From: Lumbricus terrestris
Taxonomy: Eukaryota; Annelida; Clitellata; Crassiclitellata; Lumbricidae
DNA length: 64,000 bases
Direction of reading: 5' to 3'
Assembly (NCBI GenBank): GCA_949752735.1
Contig: OX457037.1
Location: 70,587,829 to 70,651,828, forward strand
Below, piece after piece: positions 21,492-30,244 of the stretch. The notes under the pieces were generated by a model. It was not told where the DNA came from and ran no database searches. It saw only the letters and a list, made by a program, of their open reading frames with translations. The translations under genes were made by a program, and so were the position numbers. Numbering within the stretch: position 1 is the first letter of the stretch; each line of letters opens with the position of its first letter.

Positions 21492-21830
21492 TCAGTCACG
21501 CTCTAACTCATACACTTTAATTTCGTATCTATCTCTCCAGACATTTCCGTTGTGATAAGCTATGATACCAGCACTCTGACCGTACGCCTTAGCAGCTTTG
21601 TACATAGATAGATACGTGGTAACAACGCCAGTCTCTCGATCCATAATATCAACTCTTCTCGGCTGTTTCCTGATACTACTCAACGTATCATGTCGAAATG
21701 GTGTAGACTGGTAGTCTGTCGGAAGAATATTCTTTTCGATCAATACAGCTACAAGTTGAGGTTTGTTGAGATGTGAAGTACCAACAATGCTGTGCCGGTT
21801 GGCTAACATTCTAAGCTCTGGTAGCTTCAT
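21492..21830 (-). CDS. SAP/Rho-N-like small DNA-binding protein
   Basis: 112 aa. Residues 1-36 (LPELRMLANRHSI, then KPQLVAVLIEKNIL) have the two-helix look of SAP or Rho N-terminal domains. Residues about 60-112 include a YLSMYKAAKAYGQS helix resembling NUMOD-type DNA-binding repeats. It sits between the major capsid gene and PolB; its stop lies four bases before the PolB start. I infer DNA binding, perhaps in replication or packaging; no catalytic residues are seen. Confidence 0.6.
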   Translation of the reverse strand: MKLPELRMLANRHSIVGTSHLNKPQLVAVLIEKNILPTDYQSTPFRHDTLSSIRKQPRRVDIMDRETGVVTTYLSMYKAAKAYGQSAGIIAYHNGNVWRDRYEIKVYELERD

Positions 21831-22914
21831 AATATATAAGTATTCTTTAATTCAATTTTCCATACACAACGCTCATCTTCTGCCCATCTGATTGGAACTG
21901 CAGCAACCTATCTGAAATTACGACAGAATATGCTTCGGTGTCGGCTAGCACTGCTGCATTGAAAAGAGCCTTAATCTGAATATCAACGACTGACGATTTC
22001 AAGCGCTCGGATTGTTTACTTACATCGAACACGAACAGCGGATATAATTCTTTATAATCTATAGGTGTTATATTGCTTTGCGTGATCAGTTGATCCATAC
22101 CATAAAATTTTTGACTAAAGGAGGCCGCGTCTCTGTACGCTCGGGAGAATTGTTGATTAGGAAACGACAGGTTATGATCGACAGCTGGATATCTTTCATG
22201 ATTCATCATCACATAAATGTTCTTAAGATCGCAGTGATTAAAGAGCGATGGATTAGTCTCCTGATTACCGCTACGATTCGTTTGAAAACCTACGATGATG
22301 AATCTAGGTTTCTCCGGGGAAGTCTTAACGCTGAGCCTCCAGCTGAAACTTGTCGACTGAGGCACTGTTATCGTGTCGCATTGACGAGCTCTATAGGCAA
22401 CTGGCAAAGTTAATTTCGATTCAATCGTCTTATACAACTGCATTCGTTCCATATCGGAAGGAATAACGTGGGGAATAAACCATGAAATTTTGTTTATCGC
22501 AACTTTTCCAGCAGCTGCAGCATTATCTCGGAATATGGCATCATCGTCAGCTTTACGAACTAAAGTCAGCGTCTGTTTAAAGCCGTATATAATCTTGTCG
22601 TAGTCATCACAAAACCCGAAAATATGCTTCAACGGAACAATAAAGCTGAACATTCCTTTAGTGTTTGGCTTATGAATGAGAAAGCCTTGTCTAGTGGCCA
22701 AACCATGATTGTCTGCAATAACAGCTGTCCTCCCAGTGTCTTTATACCACAGCTGATTTAAGCCTTGAGTCAGCTGAAAATCGTTTGGATACGTCAGTAA
22801 ACCGAGCATCGTTGTAGCTTGACCTGGATGAAATAGCGTTTCGATTTCTTGATTAGATAACGAATAGGATATTTGACTGAATAGATGCATCAGCCCATTA
22901 TTCGTAATAGCGAC

Positions 22915-24505
22915 AGTGTAACGAATGTTACATTTTAAGATTTAATTGCGATTATTATATTAATATTAATGGCGATTATACCGATTAAAATACACCGGGA
23001 GGGCCCGCAACGCTAAAATTTATTAATATAATGTTTTCGCCGTGAAATGCACCCAAGGACCTGTTGACAGTAATATCTAATAATAATCGGAGATACGCAG
23101 CGATACGCAGTAGGACATTTAGACATATAGGCCCGTGCGCTACGACAGGCCCGCCCGGACAGGTTGACGTGACCTGTAAAATTTGCCGCCTAGTCTGAAC
23201 TCAAACGAGGCTCCATGATAATTTCTCCATGTTAAAACATAGGCGGTCTGGCTGTCTGGTCAAAGTGAGGCTTAATGATAAAGTGGTTCGTATGCTTTAA
23301 CGTTAGCGGAAAAACCCAAGCCTATACCTTAAGCAGGCCTTTGTCTGGATCGCGGGTTTCGGCGCCAATCTCGCGTCAGCGCGTGTCTGAAATGCAGTCT
23401 TGTCCTGGTCGTCGACGCGAGAGGTTGTGTTTGACAAGAGCTCGATCGTAGGCAGAATTTGTGTAAGAAAATCGGTCTGAATCGTGGAATATTAAGTCAA
23501 ATTGGATTAATTCGATTGCGGCAACTACGCGAAGCTTGGATATATCATTTGGAATACCTATTTCACTGGATTACCGAGAAATTATCTTAGCGCAATCGTG
23601 GAGTATAAGTTGCACCGTCAGCAAATCATCGCGTGGATTACACATATACCTGCGTCATTTCGGTGGATTAAAACCTTGTCTTCCCAGCTTCCGTGCCCAA
23701 GTTAAGGTATGTGGAAATTAAGGTAAAATGGGGAAAACTGGAATTAATCGCCATTAAGTGAATTTGGGACTTTATGATAATTTTTCCAAGTTGTGAACGA
23801 TTGTCGGTTGTTTTAGTTAATAATCCTGTAGTTTAGATCTGTTACTTTAAAAGTGAATAAATTAGATTAATCAAGAAATAAAGCTGAGTTGTCATTCGAA
23901 TCATGAGCATTAGTCGGCCAACCTCTCCAGTATTTATGGAGCGCCCGGAAGATGACGAGGGTCGAAGGTCACGTGCCTCGGATAGGTCAAGAGTCAGTTC
24001 GGTCCTGGAGTTAATGATGGACCGTATGGATAATAAATTTGCAAAGATGGAATCACTTCAAGGAGAGGTGAAGTCACAAGTTGGCGCCCTTCATGGGGAA
24101 ATGAGGTCACAAGCCGGCGAAGTAAGAACACAGGTAGGGGAAATTATGTGTCGCCTTGATACACTTGAAGGACAACTCGCTGTAGAGTCCCCACCGAACC
24201 CTGACTACAGTAGGTCTGTAGTTGCAACTAATACAGTTGCCGTGCCGATACACTCGAGCCATCCTTTGGTACCACAGAATGCAGATACGAGCAGATTCAG
24301 AAGAAGTGAACGATTAATTACACAGCCCCGGGTAAATTATCATGAGTATGATAAAAGCGGAAACCGGTCTTATGAGACCGCACGGATTATGGACCCAGCT
24401 TTAAAAGGTGGCCTTAATCGTGGGAAAGACCCTAGGGCTCTACAGCGAGGCGAGTCACCCATGAGGCCGGAAGTACAGGTTACTTTCGGACGAGTGGGGG
24501 ACTTC
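22915..24505 (+). mobile_element. one-LTR retroelement inserted in the capsid gene
   Basis: Starts AG then TGTAACGAATGTTACA, a palindromic LTR-type start, with an AATAAA near 23876. A gag-like frame begins at 23903. The right end is CGAGTGGGGGACTTC, which looks like a polypurine tract, and no second LTR follows. GCGAC at 22910-22914 and 24506-24510 fits a 5-bp target duplication. An internally deleted or single-LTR insertion explains this best. Confidence 0.6.
23903..24505 (+). pseudogene. gag-like fragment
   Basis: Opens at an ATG directly after the LTR-like region. It encodes a charged N-terminus (PEDDEGRRSRASDRSR) and a coiled-coil-like part with three repeats of the type GEVRTQVGE (about residues 52-85). 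It has no zinc knuckle and no pol. The frame runs out of the element into antisense capsid sequence, stopping at 24592, so the natural 3' end is absent. Confidence 0.5.
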
Positions 24506-24772
24506 GCGACAACTGCATCACCATTAACGTATGCGGTGTCATCGGCTTTAAGTAGTCTTCCTTCGAATTGCAGGTATGACTCTGCTGGGTGACTGTATAA
24601 GTCCTGTAATTCAATATTTATTCTTATTTCACCAGAACTGTTAAGATTAGTTCTCGCTACAGGTTCGTACTCATGCCATTCGTATCGCTCGATACCCTCA
24701 TCGACTAATGGTTGCTCTGTGAATCTTAGAATATCGGATTGCATTTTATATACATATATTTTTAAATAAGAA

Positions 24773-25128
24773 TTAAGCAATTTTCAAACCACCTCCGTTT
24801 AAGCGTTTAACGAGATCTTGAATTCTAATGGCTCCACCCGTCATTTCCGGATTCGAATGGAGTAATCTAGCTAGAATTAATTTAGTTTCCTCAGTTATCG
24901 GCTGTTGACGGACGGTGGTTGGGGTGAGTATCTTATTGAGTAATCGTTTTCCAACATCGATCGCCTTATCTTTGGCAACACCCCCAATTTCTTGAACAGC
25001 CGTGCTCGCAATTCGTTTGGCTGCATTCGAAGTTAGTAGTCTCTTGAGCAATCCTGTAATGGAATCAAATATTCCTGCTCCACCGACAACGTGTACTTTT
25101 TATAACTTCTTTTCGCAACAACCAGCAT
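24773..25128 (-). pseudogene. small glycine-rich Polinton protein, frameshifted
   Basis: An open frame (24773-25051) with no ATG of its own extends upstream to a TAA. An ATG at 25126-25128 after a TATAGAA motif opens the other frame, with MLVVAKRSYKK. The switch is at a run of five identical bases, 25097-25101. The product is basic with an IRIQDLVKRLNGGG C-terminus. Position next to the major capsid gene suggests a core or cement protein; function unknown. Confidence 0.5.
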
Positions 25129-25145
25129 TTCTATATCATAATAAT

Positions 25146-26027
25146 TTAAATCATTAATTTTTTATACTCATCTTTGGTTATCACTCCTTGTCTCAGTAAC
25201 TCGTCGCTCATACCTATAATTTCATTTCTTACACCTGTATTTCCCGCATTGTAGCTATGCATTCGTAACTCGAGTTGTTTTACTAACTCATTAGGATCTG
25301 AAGGAATAGTAATTACTTCGCTCCCGGTTTTTCCTTTAATCTTCGTGTAAACATCCCATATCGGTTTTATTATCTCTCTATACTTTACGCTTCTAGACGA
25401 TTTAGGTTTGTTCGGATTGTGTGGTTGACTCATGGCATTCGTTTTGGCAAGAATCTCGGCGTATTTTGCATGATCATGGTTATCAAAAATTGATTTGTCT
25501 GGATTCGCCAACGTTAACAATTCCCACAGTCCTGGAGTTCCTTGATAAGTCTTGCTACCAACTGTGATGTCATTTACTTGGATTGAGATTTCGCTGTCAC
25601 CGATGTAGAATTTTCCATCTTTGGATCGTATTCCGAATGTTGTGTCTACAAGTTTTTTATTGGAAGCATATTTTTGTAGGTATTCAACTGCAATATTTCC
25701 TAATTCTAAGGTTCTAATGTCTTCTACTGGGTCGTCGTTGTACGCCTCTATAGACGGATACTGAGGAAAAGATACTGGAAGTGATTTTAGAGCTAGTGAT
25801 GTTGCTGCAGAGTTGTCTTTTTTAGTCGACAGCAAAGCGTTTTGTTCTTTCGAAATTGCTGATTGAGAGTCGACTATTGGTTTGTAGATTTTCGTCAGTT
25901 CTCGTTGTAGACCAAGATCGTCTATTCTCTCGGAGAGGAAGTTTTGTTTAATATTTTTCTTCGTTTTTAGAAACTCTTCGATAATAAAATCTCTTTTTGC
26001 AGGATCACTAATTTTCATTAGCGACAT
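25146..26027 (-). CDS. 293-aa Polinton protein, function unknown
   Basis: Starts on TATAAAACATG. Residues 1-75 are helical and charged, with coiled-coil potential (TKKNIKQNFLSERIDDLG). A middle part, about 130-190, contains FGIRSKDGKFYIGDSE and GTPGLWELLTLANPD. The C-terminus reads ELLRQGVITKDEYKKL. I associate this gene type with Polintons, next to capsid genes, but know no activity. The GTPGLWELL segment recurs in capsid-locus proteins and may indicate a virion component. The frame is intact. Confidence 0.6.
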   Translation of the reverse strand: MSLMKISDPAKRDFIIEEFLKTKKNIKQNFLSERIDDLGLQRELTKIYKPIVDSQSAISKEQNALLSTKKDNSAATSLALKSLPVSFPQYPSIEAYNDDPVEDIRTLELGNIAVEYLQKYASNKKLVDTTFGIRSKDGKFYIGDSEISIQVNDITVGSKTYQGTPGLWELLTLANPDKSIFDNHDHAKYAEILAKTNAMSQPHNPNKPKSSRSVKYREIIKPIWDVYTKIKGKTGSEVITIPSDPNELVKQLELRMHSYNAGNTGVRNEIIGMSDELLRQGVITKDEYKKLMI

Positions 26028-26069
26028 GTTTTATAAGTATGTTGTTTAAAACGTAAACATAAACGTAAA

Positions 26070-26456
26070 TTATGCATCGTAGAAATTAACGTAACACATG
26101 GAGTCTTTTTCGTTTATAGTAACCGCTGAATCAGAATTGTTTTGAATTGTAATAATTATATCATCCGCGTCTTCAGCAACTGTACCGTCCTGTAAGCTGC
26201 ATCTCTTTTCTTTAATTTTCTGTCTAAAAGACACTAGACATATTCCTCTGGTCATTCGGACACCGAGTCCTAACTCTACCGTAATTGTTGTCTTTGGTTC
26301 AATCGTTATCGCTTGCTGAGCAAAAATCTCCCATCTTTCTCCAACTCGTTGTCTTACAGGAACATGAGTGACTATTTTAGGCATCCAAGTTATCGCACTC
26401 GAACGAGGTTTCCGTTTGGTAATAACTTTGTGTATTGGGTTACCGTATCCAGACAT
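26070..26456 (-). CDS. small beta-rich protein, dUTPase-fold-like
   Basis: 128 aa starting on TATATAAATG. After a basic N-terminus (KRKPRSSAITW), residues 45-128 form alternating beta strands: ITIEPKTTITVELGLGVRM, ICLVSFRQKI, DIIITIQNNSDSAVTI, MCYVNFYDA. This arrangement recalls the dUTPase fold, but no catalytic motif is seen, so an enzymatic role is unlikely. It may be a structural or decoration protein. Confidence 0.5.
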   Translation of the reverse strand: MSGYGNPIHKVITKRKPRSSAITWMPKIVTHVPVRQRVGERWEIFAQQAITIEPKTTITVELGLGVRMTRGICLVSFRQKIKEKRCSLQDGTVAEDADDIIITIQNNSDSAVTINEKDSMCYVNFYDA

Positions 26457-26472
26457 TTATATAAGTGATTTT

Positions 26473-27069
26473 TTAAAGTATCATTCCGAGAATAGGAATA
26501 TTTTTAAATGGGGAATTTGGCCCGAGTATAAGTCTTTCACCACTCACATATCCTGCCCCTCTTTTCATAAACAGACCGGATCCCATTATCGAACTGCCCT
26601 TTTTCCACGGTGATAGAATAAGACCTTCCCCAGCAGGCATTACTTTACAGCATATTCCTCCTTTCTTAACGTAGAGCACGCCAGATCCGCTTATTTTATC
26701 AACAATTTTGGAACCAGCTGCAGAACCTAATCCTGTTAAGGCTCCTGTGGCTAAACTCGGAAGAACATTAGATAGAAGAAATTTCCCAGCCGTAGCTAGA
26801 AACGGAAGAATGGCGCCGATAAATCCACCTTCGACTTTCGCATTGTCTTCTAATTGAGTTTTACTCATTTTAATTGTCACACCAGTTCCATTCTGATAAA
26901 CTTTCGTCATCTTGTTAATTTGCCTCTGGTTTAGAGCTAATACATGTTCACCAGTTATATCCTCATGAGAAAGTCTTATACTCACTCCAGTTCCTGCTTG
27001 AGCAGCTCGTCTAATTTTATCCTTTTGTCCTTCAGAAATATTAACTTTAACATTCGAGTAAGGGGTCAT
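26473..27069 (-). CDS. hydrophobic core/pX-like virion protein
   Basis: 198 aa starting on TAATATAAAATG. Residues 1-75 contain two copies of a GTGVSIRLS / GTGVTIKMS pattern. A hydrophobic, glycine-rich central stretch (FIGAILPFLATAGKFL, about 83-120) could insert in membranes. A GSGLFMKRGAGY basic-glycine tail follows. Hydrophobic proteins of this kind lie beside the penton gene in Polintons and adintoviruses and have been compared to adenovirus pX/pVI. Function here is inferred from that analogy. Confidence 0.55.
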   Translation of the reverse strand: MTPYSNVKVNISEGQKDKIRRAAQAGTGVSIRLSHEDITGEHVLALNQRQINKMTKVYQNGTGVTIKMSKTQLEDNAKVEGGFIGAILPFLATAGKFLLSNVLPSLATGALTGLGSAAGSKIVDKISGSGVLYVKKGGICCKVMPAGEGLILSPWKKGSSIMGSGLFMKRGAGYVSGERLILGPNSPFKNIPILGMIL

Positions 27070-27100
27070 TTTATATTAAATATTAAACTTTAAATTTAAA

Positions 27101-27853
27101 TCACACCTCTCTTATATGAAATCGTATCGACAATTCCTCACCTCTTAAATTAATTAATTTTCCATTTTGATCCGTTAGTTTTGTTTCCATCGATGAAATA
27201 GAATACAGCGTTATAGGAAGATATACCAGATTATGAGGAGATTCGAGTATCTTATAACCAGGTCCAACCGATGGAAAGAAAGAATAAATTATGTTATCCG
27301 TAGTTCCGTTAGCATACGAGGATCCTATTACATCACTGGTAACTCGTAAACTATTCACGCTGTTTATATCGACAATGTGCTCGGATTCATTATATCCTTC
27401 GGAGTATATACGACTCTGAAATCCTAGTACGGTACTAACTGAATTTTCTACTGTAAAATCAACTTTATAGTTGGGATTAATTTCCAAAACCGCCTTCAGA
27501 GTATTGTTATTCGGATGTAGCTTGATGCAGTCCGTATGACCTTCTTCTTTCATAATTCTCTGTATGTAATCATTTAAGTCATCGATTTCATAGCAACCGG
27601 TGGGAATTTCTAAATCTTCCCATGTTGCACCGTTATCTGGCGAATATACGAATTTATTGTTTGTTTCGTCTATATTAGGAAAACTGTAGTACGTTTCAAG
27701 ATTGACCAGAGCCATTTCATAATTTTTATTTCTGTCTAGTTCGATTAGTGGATTAAATTTCGTTCGAATACGCGTGCTCCTTTCGCTCAACAAAATGCAG
27801 AATGATTCTTTTGCCTCTGTGTTACGCGCAATCTTTTCCAGAAGCGTTTCCAT
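27101..27853 (-). CDS. minor capsid protein (penton-like, single jelly-roll)
   Basis: 250 aa, the usual length for Polinton minor capsid proteins. The start ATG follows TATGTAA. Typical blocks are visible: YEMALVNLETYYSFPNI (about 46-62), CYEIDDLNDYI, then beta-rich sequence to SIRFHIREV. It would occupy the vertices and is a plausible docking partner for the fibre-like proteins. The frame is intact and sits directly downstream of the packaging ATPase. Confidence 0.8.
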   Translation of the reverse strand: METLLEKIARNTEAKESFCILLSERSTRIRTKFNPLIELDRNKNYEMALVNLETYYSFPNIDETNNKFVYSPDNGATWEDLEIPTGCYEIDDLNDYIQRIMKEEGHTDCIKLHPNNNTLKAVLEINPNYKVDFTVENSVSTVLGFQSRIYSEGYNESEHIVDINSVNSLRVTSDVIGSSYANGTTDNIIYSFFPSVGPGYKILESPHNLVYLPITLYSISSMETKLTDQNGKLINLRGEELSIRFHIREV

Positions 27854-27948
27854 TTTACATAGTTATTTTTTAATATAAAATATAGAATCTCAAGCTTTAC
27901 GAGTAGTGTTGTCATTTTATATATCATTTATTTAAATAGTCTCAAACT

Positions 27949-28725
27949 TTATTGAATATAAAATGTATCTAAACCGCATCTGTACTTGCCATTATTTCTT
28001 TTACTTGTCAAGTCAATGACTAAAAAACCATGCTGCTCATCCCACGCAGTTTTACATAGTTTTCGAAATTCTTCTATAGTCATATCATCTACGCCTATAT
28101 GATCGCTGTATATATGATTAATATTTTTGTGGTCTTGAGGAAATAATCAAATAAAGTTTGCATTTTCTCTGATAGTCTGCCTAGGCAGTTTGAAATAATT
28201 TTGTGCAAGGTAAAAACAGTCCACATTACTGTGTCTCCCCCTAATGTAGTACGATTCGCATTTATTCTGCTTCTCTAACTGTAAGTCGTCGAAAATCATG
28301 AGATTCTTTTTATCTCGATTTAATTCCTTTGGATCAGGAACATCGTCAGAGGTTCCGAAGAACTTGCAGTCTATGTCAGATTTCTTTTCTATGTTTTTTG
28401 ACATCTCCTCGACAACGACGGTTGGTGAAACATTTAATTTCAGAATCTCATCTCGCTTGTTAAAAAGTCTTATAATGGCTTCTTTTGGTAATTTCTCTTC
28501 GAAAGATTTTTTAAGAATCTTATATTCTGGTTGAAAGAGAGATTTTCCGAAAACTTGTAGATAATCGTAGTCTAACCAACCAGGTCTAAGTAATAAATTA
28601 AGTAGTAAAGTCGTTTTACCGCATTTAGACTTACCTACGATCAATCCTCTTATGCTTCTTGGTAATAAGGGACTGTTAAAGCGTTTAGATGAATCTTCAT
28701 TCCATGAGATATCTTGAACTTCCAT
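27949..28725 (-). pseudogene. FtsK/HerA-type packaging ATPase with in-frame TGA
   Basis: Walker A GKSKCGKTT at residues 31-39 and Walker B LMIFDD at 142-147 mark the DNA-packaging ATPase of Polintons and related viruses; a Gln in FYLAQNYF fits the sensor position. A TGA at 28147-28149 stops the frame after residue 192. The same frame then continues without another stop to TAA at 27949, with a plausible conserved C-terminus (FLVIDLT). The break is thus one nonsense codon in an otherwise intact gene. It diverges from the PLA2-like gene over a 19-bp intergenic region. Confidence 0.85.
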
Positions 28726-28744
28726 TTTAATTATATTATATAAA
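28726..28744. promoter_or_regulatory. 19-bp divergent promoter region
   Basis: The only sequence between the divergent starts of the ATPase and PLA2-like genes is TTTAATTATATTATATAAA. Both start codons carry a TATA/TAAAATG-like context, so one AT-rich block must serve both directions, or the true promoters lie inside coding sequence. Confidence 0.5.
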
Positions 28745-29269
28745 ATGCAATGTTGCGTAAAGTGTAAACGAAAAACTGAATCCAGAGATATTCAACGAGT
28801 CGTCAGTAAGAATGGTAGGCCTATGAGTAAAGGTGTGTGCGTTGAATGTGGAGCTACAAAAACTCAGTTTATTAAAGCCACGGTACAAGGAGGTGATTTG
28901 GTCTCAGCTCTCAATTCTGCTACTTCTAATATTAAACTTCCCTGGGCAAAGTATCCCGGAGAAATGCATCTACCCGGGCATTCTTTCACAGGTCCGGGAA
29001 CCCGATTAGATCTGAGATTAAATCCGGATGGAACTCCGAAGGAATGGAGCAAACCAAAGGATAGGGTTGACCAGGCAGCATATAGACATGATTTAGCTTA
29101 TGCTGAACATGCTGATACAGCAGGAAGAAACGTAGCTGACAGAGCTATGATAGCTGAATTAAATAATATAGAAAATTTTTCGTTTCGTGAAAGAATTGAA
29201 AGAAGCATAGTAAAGCCAATATTATCAACGAAAACCCATTTTGGAATGGGGTTGAAAAAAAAGCTCTGA
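28745..29269 (+). CDS. zinc-ribbon plus parvovirus-type phospholipase A2-like protein
   Basis: 174 aa. N-terminus CCVKCKRKT ... CVECGAT (residues 3-36) is a zinc ribbon. Residues 81-120 hold FTGPGTRLD, resembling the calcium loop, and DQAAYRHDLAYAEH with the His115-Asp116 catalytic pair, as in the PLA2 domain of parvovirus VP1. In that family the enzyme opens endosomal membranes after entry; a similar role is inferred. It ends GMGLKKKL at an A8 run that overlaps the upstream end of the integrase frame. Confidence 0.75.
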   Translation: MQCCVKCKRKTESRDIQRVVSKNGRPMSKGVCVECGATKTQFIKATVQGGDLVSALNSATSNIKLPWAKYPGEMHLPGHSFTGPGTRLDLRLNPDGTPKEWSKPKDRVDQAAYRHDLAYAEHADTAGRNVADRAMIAELNNIENFSFRERIERSIVKPILSTKTHFGMGLKKKL

Positions 29270-29295
29270 GGTGGACAGATCAACTCGCTGAGGAA

Positions 29296-30195
29296 TTGCA
29301 TAAACCAGTAATAAGACATTTTAGGAAACGAAAAGTTTACGTTAATGGAATTGATAAAATATGGGCTGCTGACTTGATTGATATGCAAGCATTTGCTAAA
29401 TTTAACTCTGGTGTAAAATATTTGTTAAGCGTGATCGATATTTTCTCTAAGTATGGATGGGTTGTTCCGATAAAAGATAAAACTGGAAAATCTGTGGCTG
29501 ATGCTTTCGTTAAAATATTTAATACGAGTAAAAGAAGATGTGAAAAACTTTGGGTGGATAAGGGAAAAGAGTTCTACAATAAAGATGTAAAATCTTTAGG
29601 AGTTGAATTGTACTCGACTCAGAATGAGGAGAAGAGTTGCGTCGTGGAAAGATTTAACAGGACAATTAAAGAGAAAATGTTTAAATTTTTTTCTGCAAAT
29701 TCAACTCAGAGATATATCGACGTTTTAGATAATATGGTTAATTTATACAACAACACAAGACATTCTTCCATTAAAATGACTCCTATTAAAGCGAGTATCA
29801 AAGCAAACGAATGGGTCGTGTGGATGAATTTATACGGTGGCGTTGTCTCCGAACCACTTAAACCTAAATTTTCAGTCGGAGATAAAGTAAGAATTTCCAA
29901 GAAGAAAAAGACATTTGAGAAAGGTTTCACTCCTCGTTGGACGCAAGAAATCTTTACTATTACACAAATCCAATACACAGATCCAATAACTTATAAAATA
30001 TCTGATTATAATGGAGAAGAAATACAAGGAACTTTTTATGAGCCTGAGCTACAACCTACAACACAAGATACATTTAAAATAGAGAGAATTATTAGAAAAC
30101 GCGGAAACAAATCTTTAGTTAAATGGTTAGGATATGATTCGTCCTTCAATTCATGGGTTAATAATAAAGACTTGATTAGTTTAGACTCATCTTAG
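29296..30195 (+). CDS. retroviral-type integrase with chromodomain
   Basis: Core domain with WAADLIDM (Asp26), LWVDKGKEF (Asp88) and VVERFNRTIKEK (Glu118), then a C-terminal SH3-like part and a chromodomain-like end (IERIIRKRGNKSLVKWLGY, about 252-270). This is the Polinton integrase that joins the AG/CT ends and makes 6-bp duplications. No ATG lies upstream in the open frame: it starts at TTG (29296) and is open back into the A8 run at the end of the PLA2-like gene. Expression may depend on frameshifting there, or the true start was lost. The chromodomain may steer insertion to marked chromatin. Confidence 0.88.
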   Translation: MHKPVIRHFRKRKVYVNGIDKIWAADLIDMQAFAKFNSGVKYLLSVIDIFSKYGWVVPIKDKTGKSVADAFVKIFNTSKRRCEKLWVDKGKEFYNKDVKSLGVELYSTQNEEKSCVVERFNRTIKEKMFKFFSANSTQRYIDVLDNMVNLYNNTRHSSIKMTPIKASIKANEWVVWMNLYGGVVSEPLKPKFSVGDKVRISKKKKTFEKGFTPRWTQEIFTITQIQYTDPITYKISDYNGEEIQGTFYEPELQPTTQDTFKIERIIRKRGNKSLVKWLGYDSSFNSWVNNKDLISLDSS

Positions 30196-30244
30196 TAACA
30201 TTAGCAAATTGTTTCTTCTACTTTCGCAATCATAAGGCCTACAT

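Larger units (their letters stand above)
21847..24745 (-). pseudogene. major capsid protein (double jelly-roll), split by a retroelement
   Basis: The N-terminal part is 24506-24745, starting MQSDILRF on TATATAAAATG. The C-terminal part runs from 22914 down to 21847 (ATG-initiated subframe at 22890, 347 aa). Between them lies the 1.6-kb insertion 22915-24505, with GCGAC on both sides. The C-terminal portion has the conserved stretches GQATTMLGLLTYPNDFQ, ISWFIPHVIPSD and FSWRLSVKTSPEKPRFI that I associate with Polinton major capsid proteins. It would build the icosahedral shell with the penton at 27101-27853. Apart from the insertion the frames look undamaged. Confidence 0.85.

Noticed and set aside
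24506..24592. C-terminal end of the gag-like frame
   Set aside because: This part is antisense major capsid sequence beyond the insertion border.
29098..29388. Minus-strand 96-codon frame
   Set aside because: Antisense shadow of the PLA2-like and integrase genes.
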